DNA of 64,000 nucleotides, from contig NZ_PDUS01000006.1 of the NCBI RefSeq assembly GCF_002723455.1, positions 124,001 through 188,000 on the forward strand, read 5' to 3'. How positions within the stretch are numbered: position 1 is the stretch's first letter; every line of letters begins with the position of its first letter. The position numbers were made by a program, and so were the translations under genes. This document shows positions 38,410 through 47,136 of this stretch, in pieces. The notes under the pieces were generated by a model. It did not search any database. It was not told the origin of the DNA and was given only the letters and a program-made list of their open reading frames with translations. Origin of the DNA: Pseudoalteromonas sp. 3D05 (GTDB lineage Bacteria > Pseudomonadota > Gammaproteobacteria > Enterobacterales > Alteromonadaceae).

Positions 38410-38553
38410 TTAAGCTTCCTGCTCTGATTGACTTAATAAATGCTCACAGTGCGGACATCTATTGCCTAAATACATTATCAAGTTGCAGCTAGGGCATTTT
38501 GCTGACGGTTCAAATTCACGCATTGCCCAAATTGTAGGCTTTTCTGGCTTCAT
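38410..38553 (-). CDS. Small zinc-ribbon protein, possibly truncated
   Basis: 47 residues from ATG 38553 with AAGGA seven bases before it. Two CxxC knuckles, CPSC (20-23) and CPHC (33-36), form a zinc ribbon. After the TAA at 38410 the same frame continues without a stop to 38311 and encodes a basic stretch plus one membrane helix (LIFFVTALFVLPWLF), beginning with a possible TTG start at 38406. The two parts look like one zinc ribbon-plus-membrane protein of about 79 residues split by a stop codon. No homologue is recognised. 38137-38310 and 38554-38898 contain no other gene that can be supported. Confidence 0.6.
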   Translation of the reverse strand: MKPEKPTIWAMREFEPSAKCPSCNLIMYLGNRCPHCEHLLSQSEQEA

Positions 38554-38898
38554 AGCTTCCTTGCTAACTAACGAGCATTTAAAGTAACCCGCTTTTAATG
38601 TGTTTTACTAATAGATTAACCATAGCTGAGTTCCTGTTTTGATTCAATCGGATGATGATGCTCGTATTGGCTTATCAATTATCAACACTAACTGCTCGGC
38701 TCCCGTTCATTCATTACTCATGATGCAAATAGATTTAAGTCTGTTATTCACAAAGAGTTCAAGAGGCGCTCCGCTTTAGAGAAGTACTAAGGTGCTAAAT
38801 GGGTGGCTCAACTTTGATAAAATAATTTGCCGTGCTTTAAACCTTTTATAATTCCTTTGCGACTAATTAATAAATACATACACACAACAGGTAACGTT

Positions 38899-39516
38899 AT
38901 GAAGAAATTATTATTATTAACGGCATTAACAGCGTTTTTGAGTACACAAGCATTAGCAAAATCAGAACATCAAATAAATCAGTCTTTTGCGGTTGATACA
39001 CAAACTACATTAGATATTAGCTTTCCTGTGGGTAGCCTTGATATCAGCACGTACGATGGCAATGAAGTTAAGGTGACGGTCGAATTAGAAACAAAAAATA
39101 ATGGCTGGTTTAATAACAGTGACGAAATTGAAAGCCTAACCATTGATACTCAGCAGACGGGCAGTGAGCTGGCCCTGAGCTTGGATAATGACGATGTTCA
39201 ACAAACATGGACTGTTACCGTGCCACGCAGCTTAGCCGTTAATTTAGACTTGGGCGTGGGTGATATTGAAATCAATGACTTTGCTAATAGCGCTGATATT
39301 GAAGTCGGTGTTGGTGCTGTACGTATTGATAGCCAAAGTGATGATTATAAATATATTTCGCTAGATAGCGGTGTGGGTGATACACGAATTTCTGGGTTTG
39401 TAAGTGATGCAAAAACAACTCGTAAAATGGTGAGCTCTGAAAGTGAATATTCTGGTAGTGGCACGCACACAGTAAAGATTGAAGTGGGTGTAGGCGATAT
39501 AAAAGTAAAACATTAG
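38899..39516 (+). CDS. Exported DUF4097-type beta-repeat protein
   Basis: 205 residues from ATG 38899, chosen because it begins a clean signal peptide (MKKLLLLTALTAFLSTQALA) behind AGGTAA; an upstream in-frame start is less likely. The mature part is made of short beta repeats with recurring GVGD/GVGA turns (LGVGDIEI, VGVGAVRI, SGVGDTRI, VGVGDIKV), the pattern of DUF4097 putative adhesin-like proteins. Role unknown. The stop codon TAG overlaps the first bases of the repeat element that follows. Confidence 0.78.
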   Translation: MKKLLLLTALTAFLSTQALAKSEHQINQSFAVDTQTTLDISFPVGSLDISTYDGNEVKVTVELETKNNGWFNNSDEIESLTIDTQQTGSELALSLDNDDVQQTWTVTVPRSLAVNLDLGVGDIEINDFANSADIEVGVGAVRIDSQSDDYKYISLDSGVGDTRISGFVSDAKTTRKMVSSESEYSGSGTHTVKIEVGVGDIKVKH

Positions 39517-39737
39517 GGTCTGTTGACCTTTTAAAGTTAAGTTTGCAGCAGTCTGTTTGGTATTTAGGCAAGGCAGCGCCTATGTGGTGTGGTTATTTCC
39601 CATAAATAGGTGAAAACGCAACATCAATGCTAAACAGGCTTTGCCCGATTTTGACTTAGCCCACTAGGTTACAAACCTCGCGCCGCGATTAAACCGCCCA
39701 GGTTTGAACGAATTTTAATCCGCAAAGGCAACAGACA
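39516..39737. mobile_element. 222-bp MITE-like element, GGGTCTGTTGACC family
   Basis: Left end GGGTCTGTTGACCTTT, right end AAAGGCAACAGAC (imperfect complement). No coding capacity. The left end and following bases match the 47-bp hairpin at 20245. It begins inside the DUF4097 stop codon and may supply the transcript end of that gene. Confidence 0.7.
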
Positions 39738-39763
39738 TTAAACTTTTTAGAAAAAATCCTTGG

Positions 39764-41491
39764 TTAGCCCTTATTGATTGTGTCGGTAAGGGCTTTTTTG
39801 ATTGTCTCTAAATTAATTGGTTTAAACACATGTGCATTTGCACCTAGTAGTACCGTACGATCAATATCAGTTTGTGACATATTCGCAGTAACAACAATAA
39901 TAGGCATGGTTAAGTTTAATTCTTGGCGAATAACTTCAATCGCTTTAAACCCATCCATGACAGGCATGTTTAAATCCATAAACACGAGATCATAGCTGTT
40001 TTCTTCTGCTTTGGCGGTCGCAATCAAGCCATTTTCAGCTAAATCATTGGTGTAACCTATCTCCTTTAATATCCCTTTAAGTATCATTGCATTTAACGGG
40101 TTGTCTTCAACTATCAAACAATGCAAGTTAGTAGGTAAAGGCTGTTGTGTTTGAGGTTGTTGTATTGCTATAGGAAGCAAAACATTTATGCATGCGCCGT
40201 GGGGCTCGTTTTCTGAAAACTCAATATGGCCTTGTTGCATTTGTAAAATATGTTGAACACGCGCCAACCCCACTTGCATTCCTTGAAAGTGATTATCTTG
40301 TTGAGTATGTTCATTGGTTGATAAGTAAGGGTAGTAGTTTTTAAAGCCTGTGCCAGTGTCAGCAACTATTAATTTAAGTTGCTGATTATTTGTAATAGAC
40401 GCTTCAATGGTAATTTTACCTGATTCGGTAAATTTTAATGCATTAGATATCAGTTCACTCACCACCTGTTGAAAACGACGATGATCCAGTTCAACCATAC
40501 AATCTAAAGAGTCTGCTAAGTGTTTTTCTAATATTAGCCCTTTTTCCTGACAGGCAAATTGATAGGATTGAATAACTGTATCAAGGGACTGCCGTAAATT
40601 TGCTTTACTCGGTACTAACGTCCATTGCCCCAAGCTCATTTGTTGAACTTCATTTAACTCATCCAAAATATTAAGTAGCCGATGTGAGCAGTAATGCGCT
40701 TGTTGCTGCAAAGCATTTTGCGCATCTGACGTCTCTAACTGCTCCACTGCATTGAGTAGGCCTTGCAGTGGTGTTCTCAATTCGTGGCCTGCTCTGGCAA
40801 TAAAGCGCTGTTTATTTTGACTAAGAGATTCGGCATGTTGTTTTTGCTTTTGATATTTATCGAGTGTGGTTTTTATATGTTTTTCCATTGGTTTAAAAAT
40901 AAACCTTAATTCCACAAGCAACAGTAATAAAGTGAATAACCAAACACCTAATTCAATGTTAGACACCATAGTGACTTTATTATTGGATTGGTCCTCAAAT
41001 AAGCCGACGGCGTGATCAAGTTTTTTTAATAAAAGCTCAACAGTTTTGATACTTAAACTATCAGGTATATTGCTGTCATTCTCGAAGTCAGATTGCACAA
41101 ATGCAGTGGCAGCTGCGATAAACAGTTCACTGTGTTGCGCTAAATTATTTGGTGCTAAAAAGTAATAATCTTTGAGCGCGTCATTAAGAAGAACGTACTC
41201 ACCAGCCGCATTGGTTTGCAATAAAAAGTTATGCCCCTTTTTAAAGGCTGTAACTGCTTGCTCTAGAGAATGACGATGTTGAGCGTCATCTTTCTGGCTA
41301 ACTACATTGACATGCCAGGCTATTTTTTGTGAAAGCATGCGCTGTTTACCAGCGATATTGATTACATGGGCATCCGTTTTTTGGATTGATAAGAAGAATT
41401 GCAAAATTAGAGCTGCGGCGGTACTTAAAATCGCAATCGCCAACAAAGCAAGGCGATAACGTGACCGAATTTTAGCAATTACCTCTATCAT
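39764..41491 (-). CDS. Hybrid sensor histidine kinase with PilJ-type sensor
   Basis: 575 residues. TM1 (about 13-33), a periplasmic helical sensor with the PilJ/NarX-type P-box-like segment NIAGKQRMLSQKIA (45-58), TM2 (about 180-200), HisKA with H236 in GHELRTPL, HATPase with N350 (SNALKF) and DTGTGF, then a receiver (about 455-573) with acceptor D506 in FMDLNMPVMDG and K557. No HPt domain and no neighbouring response regulator, so the phosphotransfer partner must be elsewhere. The type of sensor suggests a small-molecule ligand. Confidence 0.93.
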   Translation of the reverse strand: MIEVIAKIRSRYRLALLAIAILSTAAALILQFFLSIQKTDAHVINIAGKQRMLSQKIAWHVNVVSQKDDAQHRHSLEQAVTAFKKGHNFLLQTNAAGEYVLLNDALKDYYFLAPNNLAQHSELFIAAATAFVQSDFENDSNIPDSLSIKTVELLLKKLDHAVGLFEDQSNNKVTMVSNIELGVWLFTLLLLLVELRFIFKPMEKHIKTTLDKYQKQKQHAESLSQNKQRFIARAGHELRTPLQGLLNAVEQLETSDAQNALQQQAHYCSHRLLNILDELNEVQQMSLGQWTLVPSKANLRQSLDTVIQSYQFACQEKGLILEKHLADSLDCMVELDHRRFQQVVSELISNALKFTESGKITIEASITNNQQLKLIVADTGTGFKNYYPYLSTNEHTQQDNHFQGMQVGLARVQHILQMQQGHIEFSENEPHGACINVLLPIAIQQPQTQQPLPTNLHCLIVEDNPLNAMILKGILKEIGYTNDLAENGLIATAKAEENSYDLVFMDLNMPVMDGFKAIEVIRQELNLTMPIIVVTANMSQTDIDRTVLLGANAHVFKPINLETIKKALTDTINKG

Positions 41492-41520
41492 AGCCCCCCC
41501 TTGTTACTTTAAATTTTATT

Positions 41521-41699
41521 TATACCCAAGCCATCTGAAAATGTGAGCGTCGTTGGAATTAAAAGCGATTTAGGCAAGGCATTGATTGCAAATAATAGTT
41601 GTTCCTTTTTAAAAGGGAGTGCCATTCTTGCAAAGTAACGCCTTGATATTAAGCCCCTGTGAAACGCTGAATTCTGCACCTTGAGGTGGCTTGGGTATA
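41521..41699. mobile_element. 179-bp MITE-like element, TACCCAA family
   Basis: TATACCCAAGCC at the left and GGCTTGGGTATA at the right. In reverse orientation it matches the map-inserted element over both ends and several internal blocks. Intergenic between the histidine kinase start and the cti terminator; flanked by TT/TA-rich sequence. Confidence 0.85.
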
Positions 41700-41740
41700 A
41701 TTGTAGCCTAGCAATGCAAAAGTAACACTTTGTATAAAAT

Positions 41741-41770
41741 AAAAAACCTCGTATAAAACGAGGTTTTTTT
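41741..41770. terminator. cti terminator
   Basis: AAAAAACCTCG / CGAGGTTTTTT stem with a TATAAAA loop; strong U runs on both strands, 20 bases after the cti stop. Confidence 0.93.
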
Positions 41771-41789
41771 TGATACTCTCTTCGTAAAC

Positions 41790-44123
41790 TTAACGATTCT
41801 CTAAGCGGTTATAATCAAATAAACCATATTCAATTTGCCGATATTCTTTAGCCACATCATGTAAAATATCACTATATTGCCAAAATTGAGGATGTGTTCT
41901 GCGGATCGCAAACTGGCTCTTTAACGCTCTGTAATCCGCCTCATCTTTTATTTTAGGCAATTGCTGTGTAAAGCTATCCACTTGCTGTTGATTGTTTAAA
42001 TACCAGATTGCTTCTGGATAATCACCAATGAAGCCAGGCACAATTGTCACTGTATCTTCAGCATATGCTCGCTGACCTTCCTCATTTAGTAAGCTAGAAA
42101 TATTATAATGTGCGTTGTGGTGAATTAAGGTATACGCCTGATGTCCAGTGTCACCTTCTTTAACCAACACGTAAGAAATTTGCGGTAATAGGTTAACTGC
42201 TTTTGCTGGCATATTATTTAACTTTTGCAAGGGCTGAGGTACTTTTGTAAAGTCGTAACGCGGGCTTAATACGGGTTTTAATACCTGTTTAATTAAACCG
42301 TAAAGCTCTTGTTGATGGTGATTGGTTTTGTATTCAATACCCGTTGCTTGGCTAAATTGCTCACCATATTTAAAAAAGTTAGTCAGACTTGTCGGTGATT
42401 TACGGTACCAATTAGCATTCAACTCTTTTCGCTGTTGTTTTGGCAGCAACGCTAAAAAGTTTTGTTCGCCTTCGAGTCTTAAAAAGTCCATGTATAAACG
42501 CGTTATTAGTTGGTGACCGATATTGCCATACACGTCAAAGCCTGCCACTAATAAATAGTGAATACGTTCAAATAGCGCATAATCAAGTACCCACATGGTT
42601 TTTGGCTCTTGCCCTATAAACCCTTTTACAACGGTTGCGCTATCAAAGTGGCGGAAAATAGTCAGTGCGGCATTGTCATTCACACCTTCACCACGCCATA
42701 AAAGATCCGTGGTTAAATGCTCGCCATTTTTAAACATTTCATTGGCAAGTTTTACTTTAGCTTCAATGTATGTGCTTTGACGGTTAGCGTATTTTACCCA
42801 GCTAGAAATTGGTAATGCGTTACTTTCTTCTGCTGCAGGAAGTGCCAGTGCATCTTCATGTTGCAGGAGCATTTGGCCAACTTGTGGTGTCGCCGCTTTA
42901 TCTGGATCCGCAAACGCGACCCAAAAATGGTCGTTAATCACATTTAATGCAATTTGCCCACGGCACACAGGTCCTTTAATAAAGCCCATTATAATTAGCT
43001 CAGCTTCATCCAGCATAAACTGATACTTTGATTTTACCGGTATAACAGCAAAGGCTTTAAATGGATTAGATGCCACTTCAGGCTTGTAGCTTGGCATTTT
43101 TTTAACTGTGTAATCTGGCTCGATAAACTGGCTGTATATGCGTGCTAACTTGCTATCGTTTAGGGCTAGGGGAAGATGCGTTTTAGCTAAAATAGTGGAG
43201 CGCTCATGCATCAAGCGGTAGTAAACACGATCCACTTTTGGATCATCATATGGACGGCGCGTGTTAATAAGTTTAATTGCTTGTCCTGGCGGCGTACTAG
43301 AGCGTACCAATTTGAAAAAGCTCTGTTCGCCTTTTTGCTCAAAGTATATATGCGCTAAATACCAATGCTCGTAAATATAGCGTGCAGCCAGCTGATGCTT
43401 TAAGCTGTCTTGATTTAAAAAGCTTTCCCAGCGCTGAGCTTGCGCGGTTGCCTCTTTACTTGGTGGCTCAATATGAGCCATTTTGCCACCGCTTTTAAGC
43501 CACTTTTCTAGGTGTTTAAATTCGCTTCGGGTAATACCTGGTAGGCCATAGGGCATGCCTGCATGTGGTTGGCTTTTTGCTAAGCGGTCAAATTCTTCTA
43601 TGCCCGTGCATGATTGGGTGCGATCTAGTGCAAAATCAAATTCGTCGCCCAAGACGTCATCTTCTGGTAGAGGTGAGCTCATTTTTAACACTAAACTGTT
43701 ATATAAAACGCTCCCTGCTAAATTACCTTGCTCTGTTTGACCGCGCTCGTTGAGTACCGGTGAGAAATTTTTCTCACGCCACCCAGCAGTATCAGCTGCA
43801 TCATAAAGTAAGCGGCTAGGCTTTGAAGCAAGTAAACGCGTGCCGTCATACACTAATTCTTTACTCAAGCCACGGTCAATACCTTCCGGTGAAGATAGTT
43901 TCAATTGGCAAGGAGCATCGTAACACCCATGACAAACAACACATCGAGTATCTAGTACAGGTTGCACATGCTGTAAAAATTCGCGACCAGCGCCTGAGTC
44001 ATGTTCTACAATTCGCTGCTGAACATTTTCGGGCCCGAATAGTTCATCATAATGAGCAGCCCCAAGGTATGCGCAACCGGTTAATATAATAATCGCCACG
44101 CTTAGCAATAAGGATTTTTTCAT
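41790..44123 (-). CDS. cti: Fatty acid cis/trans isomerase
   Basis: 777 residues from ATG 44123, where a lipoprotein-type signal begins (MKKSLLLSVAIIILTGC, lipobox Cys17); upstream in-frame starts would overlap the preceding gene. A single c-type haem motif CVVCH (61-65) near the mature N-terminus is diagnostic of Cti. It turns cis- into trans-unsaturated fatty acids of membrane phospholipids in the periplasm, stiffening the membrane under solvent, heat or osmotic stress. It starts four bases after the stop of the small acidic gene at 44128, so both form an operon. Confidence 0.93.
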   Translation of the reverse strand: MKKSLLLSVAIIILTGCAYLGAAHYDELFGPENVQQRIVEHDSGAGREFLQHVQPVLDTRCVVCHGCYDAPCQLKLSSPEGIDRGLSKELVYDGTRLLASKPSRLLYDAADTAGWREKNFSPVLNERGQTEQGNLAGSVLYNSLVLKMSSPLPEDDVLGDEFDFALDRTQSCTGIEEFDRLAKSQPHAGMPYGLPGITRSEFKHLEKWLKSGGKMAHIEPPSKEATAQAQRWESFLNQDSLKHQLAARYIYEHWYLAHIYFEQKGEQSFFKLVRSSTPPGQAIKLINTRRPYDDPKVDRVYYRLMHERSTILAKTHLPLALNDSKLARIYSQFIEPDYTVKKMPSYKPEVASNPFKAFAVIPVKSKYQFMLDEAELIIMGFIKGPVCRGQIALNVINDHFWVAFADPDKAATPQVGQMLLQHEDALALPAAEESNALPISSWVKYANRQSTYIEAKVKLANEMFKNGEHLTTDLLWRGEGVNDNAALTIFRHFDSATVVKGFIGQEPKTMWVLDYALFERIHYLLVAGFDVYGNIGHQLITRLYMDFLRLEGEQNFLALLPKQQRKELNANWYRKSPTSLTNFFKYGEQFSQATGIEYKTNHHQQELYGLIKQVLKPVLSPRYDFTKVPQPLQKLNNMPAKAVNLLPQISYVLVKEGDTGHQAYTLIHHNAHYNISSLLNEEGQRAYAEDTVTIVPGFIGDYPEAIWYLNNQQQVDSFTQQLPKIKDEADYRALKSQFAIRRTHPQFWQYSDILHDVAKEYRQIEYGLFDYNRLENR

Positions 44124-44127
44124 GCGT

Positions 44128-44490
44128 TTACTCGTCCTCATCACCTAAGTCAAATGTTGGCATCATATCCATCTGTGGTGATACGAATGTCATGTCATTT
44201 TCAGCATCTAACATTGCACTGAGTAATGGCCCGTGTGTCAGTGTTAATTGCGCTTGGTGAGCCAATTCTGTCAGTGCAGCAAAGCTTTCATTCTGTGCGT
44301 CTAATTGGTATTCATTGATAGTGATCCCGATACTGCTGTCAACACTTGGGTTTTGGCAAAGCTGTGTTAACAACTCATCGTCTAATACGATTGTTAATAA
44401 TAAATCAGGCTGCTCTAAATCACGTTGGTTTAACGTTTCATCAAAAAGAAATAACGGAAGGGTTAAGTTGCTATCTTGCTCTAATTCCAT
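44128..44490 (-). CDS. Small acidic protein encoded with cti
   Basis: 120 residues, strongly acidic, ending FDLGDEDE, no signal peptide, membrane segment or cysteine pair. Predicted to be mostly helical (NESFAALTELAHQAQLTL). No family is recognised. The spacing to cti (four bases between stop and start) makes co-expression almost certain. It could be a cytosolic regulator or partner, but nothing in the sequence proves that. Confidence 0.7.
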   Translation of the reverse strand: MELEQDSNLTLPLFLFDETLNQRDLEQPDLLLTIVLDDELLTQLCQNPSVDSSIGITINEYQLDAQNESFAALTELAHQAQLTLTHGPLLSAMLDAENDMTFVSPQMDMMPTFDLGDEDE

Positions 44491-44630
44491 GTGCGGCTCT
44501 CTAAAAGGGGCTGTTTGGGCTTACATTCAAACGATTATAGCAAAAAATAGGATCAAAATTAGGGAAAGATTTTAATAGCGGTGCGCTTTAAAGGCACCAC
44601 TATTTATACAGATTAAATTACAAACAACTA

Positions 44631-45296
44631 TTACCAAGGCAAGGTCTCACCATTTGAATGCCAAAACCCGCCGGTACTTTCTAGGTTGAGTTCATCAATA
44701 CGTTGAGTTAAGCGTTCCGCAGCTTGCTCTGGTGAAATATCACCAGCAAAATTAACCATTTGAGTTTGAACAAAGCCGGGGTGAAAAAGCCCTACCGCTA
44801 TATTTTTACCTTTTAGCTCGTGAGCTAAACTTACAGATGCTGCATTAAGTGCGGCTTTAGACATCCGATATCCAATGTATCCACCTGAGCCATTATCTGC
44901 TATTGACCCCATACGACTGGTGATCATTGCCACTTTCGCATCAACACCTAAGCTGTGAAGTAGTGCATGAGTAACCCTAATTGGGGCAACTGCATTAATT
45001 GTTAGTTGTTGATTGATAGCAGCAAAGTCCATATCTGCCATGCTTTCATTTGAAAACACGCCCGCATTATTGATTAATAGATCAACTTTATGTCCATGCA
45101 ACTGATTTTGTAGCGCTACAATGTCGCCCTCATTTGCCACATCAATATTACTAATAATAGTAACATCGAGCGCTTTTAACGCATCACTTGGTTGGCGAAC
45201 GATTGCAGTAACCTGATAGCCTTTTGCTAAGTATTGTTGGCATAAACTTAGGCCTATACCTCTATTTGCGCCTGTAATAACTACATGCTTAGTCAT
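44631..45296 (-). CDS. Short-chain dehydrogenase/reductase
   Basis: 221 residues, classical SDR: VVITGANRGIGLSL cofactor motif (TGxxxGIG, residues 5-17), NNAG near 76, and the catalytic YxxxK as YRMSKAA with Ser in ITSRMGS upstream. A C-terminal WHSNGETLPW segment is common in C-signal-like/sniffer-type SDRs. Substrate unknown. Single gene. Confidence 0.88.
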   Translation of the reverse strand: MTKHVVITGANRGIGLSLCQQYLAKGYQVTAIVRQPSDALKALDVTIISNIDVANEGDIVALQNQLHGHKVDLLINNAGVFSNESMADMDFAAINQQLTINAVAPIRVTHALLHSLGVDAKVAMITSRMGSIADNGSGGYIGYRMSKAALNAASVSLAHELKGKNIAVGLFHPGFVQTQMVNFAGDISPEQAAERLTQRIDELNLESTGGFWHSNGETLPW

Positions 45297-45346
45297 AAAT
45301 TAGCTCCAATAAAAATGATAACAATGTACTTGGGGCAAATAAAAAT

Positions 45347-45368
45347 AAAAAAAGCGCCTCAGCGCTTA
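45347..45368 (-). terminator. Terminator of the VOC gene
   Basis: On the minus strand AAGCGC / GCGCTT stem with TGAG loop, then seven T. Confidence 0.85.
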
Positions 45369-45399
45369 TTTTGGTAATTTATAAAACACTATGCTCAAA

Positions 45400-46206
45400 C
45401 TAACCGCATTTAACATCATCCATTGCGGAGGTCATAATTGAAAACACTGCCCCTTGCGGGTCTGTGATCACACTAAAGCGCCCTACTTCTGGTATATCTG
45501 TGGGAGGTACACACACTTCACCACCTAATTGCTGGGCTTTTGCTGCTGCCTCATCACAATTGCTTACTGCAAAATAAATCATCCAATGAGCTGGAATGTC
45601 AGCTGGCCACTCTTCGGTCATTTCAATCATGCCGGCCACAGGCTTACCAGCGACATTAAACAGAGTATAGTTCATGCCTTCCATGGGCTTTATTTCACTT
45701 TCCCACCCTAAAAGTTGGCAATAAAATTCACGGCTTTTTTCACTGTCTCTACTGGCTAGCTCGTGCCAATATGGTGTATTTAGCTCCCCCAAGCGCTGGC
45801 ACCCAACATGCTGGTTACCTTGCCATAAAGCAAACATGGCGCCACCGGGTTCATTTATAAGCACCATTCGGCCGGCATCCATAACATCATGAGGACCTGC
45901 AACTATTTCAGCACCTAACTGCTGCGCTTTGGCTGCCAAGGTATCAATATCATCAACAGCAATATAAGTAAGCCAATGACTTGGCACATTCGCGGCTTTT
46001 TGCTCTTCTGGCATCTGGTACATAGCGGCAATATCATCGCCTTGCTTTTGTAGCATGGTGTAATATAAGTCATCACCTATAGGTTGGTCATCATAGCCCC
46101 ACTCGAATAGCCCAGTGTAAAATGCTTTACCTTTAGCCCAGTTGTGCGTACATAATTCTGACCAACAAAACACCCCGTGAGGATGGTTTACTTTTTGTGT
46201 GCTCAT
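45400..46206 (-). CDS. Two-domain VOC (glyoxalase/bleomycin resistance) protein
   Basis: 268 residues made of two similar VOC modules (about 8-125 and 140-262). Each opens with a WxELxTxx-like strand (FCWSELCTHNWAKGKAFYTGLFEWGY; YWHELASRDSEKSREFYCQLLGWE) and closes with a GRM/GRF...DPxGAxFxxW-like segment. Family relatives include CFP30B-like putative hydroxylase-named proteins with no proven reaction. Probably formed by an internal duplication. Single gene with its own terminator. Confidence 0.85.
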   Translation of the reverse strand: MSTQKVNHPHGVFCWSELCTHNWAKGKAFYTGLFEWGYDDQPIGDDLYYTMLQKQGDDIAAMYQMPEEQKAANVPSHWLTYIAVDDIDTLAAKAQQLGAEIVAGPHDVMDAGRMVLINEPGGAMFALWQGNQHVGCQRLGELNTPYWHELASRDSEKSREFYCQLLGWESEIKPMEGMNYTLFNVAGKPVAGMIEMTEEWPADIPAHWMIYFAVSNCDEAAAKAQQLGGEVCVPPTDIPEVGRFSVITDPQGAVFSIMTSAMDDVKCG

Positions 46207-46310
46207 GGCTTTCTCATTATTTGATGTTGATACACTAAAGTTAAAATAGGAAGCTTTATTTTACCAGTTTTAAACGTAAACTAATTACCCCGAAAAAACC
46301 CATACGCATA

Positions 46311-47024
46311 TTAGTGGTGATGATGATTGCTTTTTAAAGTCTTCCCATTTGTATCGTAAAAACCAGTCGCGCCATGCTCAACAAAGCCTAGGTTAATCAT
46401 TTTGGCTAAAAACGGGTCACTTTCGTTGTCGCCAATATCCGCATAGTCTGTGGTTTGGTACTTATCCCAACGAGCAAACTGCTCAAGTACTTTTTGTTTG
46501 TTAAAGCTCACTGATTGTAATGATATTTTGCGGCTGTAGTTAGCCTTTTGAATCTGCATTGATTCGACTAATTGCTGATTACTTAACCAAACAACCTCAA
46601 TAACAGTATCTGCTTTTTTCAAACGGTAATATTGCTTTGTGTCACACCCATCGCCCTGCTCACTTTGCAGTTGCATCTTTGCCAGTAGCTGATCACTGAT
46701 TAATTGATACTTACTGCTAAAATCTAACTGACCCTTTACTTCAGAGGGATGATATTCAATTCCTCGTTTTGCCTGAGTAAAGTAGCGAATAGGACGAATT
46801 TGCTGATTCCTCAACTGCTGCCACAACTCAACCAGCTGTTCACTTTGTTGCGCAACTTGACGCGGAGTACGCCATAATGTGAATAATTGCTCCTTTGCAG
46901 ACAATTTGTGGCTAGTTTGCTCGCTTACTTTGTAATTAGCTTGCACATATTGATTATCGGTTTTGCACTCAACAGCACTGGCAAATGGGCTTAACAAAAG
47001 CATAGATAAAATAAGTAGTTTCAT
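46311..47024 (-). CDS. Secreted protein of unknown function
   Basis: 237 residues with a signal peptide (MKLLILSMLLLSPFASAVE, cleavage near 17). The mature part is Gln- and Lys-rich, has two cysteines (positions about 20 and 126) and ends GFYDTNGKTLKSNHHHH, with four terminal histidines that could bind metal. No family is recognised. It lies upstream of the phosphatase pair's end and in the same direction, but 112 bases with a hairpin separate them. Confidence 0.6.
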   Translation of the reverse strand: MKLLILSMLLLSPFASAVECKTDNQYVQANYKVSEQTSHKLSAKEQLFTLWRTPRQVAQQSEQLVELWQQLRNQQIRPIRYFTQAKRGIEYHPSEVKGQLDFSSKYQLISDQLLAKMQLQSEQGDGCDTKQYYRLKKADTVIEVVWLSNQQLVESMQIQKANYSRKISLQSVSFNKQKVLEQFARWDKYQTTDYADIGDNESDPFLAKMINLGFVEHGATGFYDTNGKTLKSNHHHH

Positions 47025-47088
47025 GGCATGTAATTTCTTTGATTAGAGTAGGTATTACTGTATCGCGTTGATTTGGCATATTTATGAC

Positions 47089-47114
47089 AAGAGCAACTCA
47101 GGTGAGTTGCTCTT
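47089..47114. terminator. Hairpin after the alkaline phosphatase pair
   Basis: Perfect 12-bp stem AAGAGCAACTCA / TGAGTTGCTCTT with a 2-base centre. The U run on the minus strand is poor, so it may be a weak terminator or a 3' stabilising hairpin. Confidence 0.5.
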
Positions 47115-47136
47115 TAATTGCAAATTAACTGACCAA

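Noticed and set aside
38640..38790. 48-codon open frame in the gap before the DUF4097 gene
   Set aside because: No ribosome site, no recognisable composition or motif, and only a weak start.
39516..39763. GGGTCTGTTGACC element read as a simple terminator of the DUF4097 gene
   Set aside because: The arms are over 190 bases apart in this copy and there is no U tract; it is better explained as a dispersed repeat.
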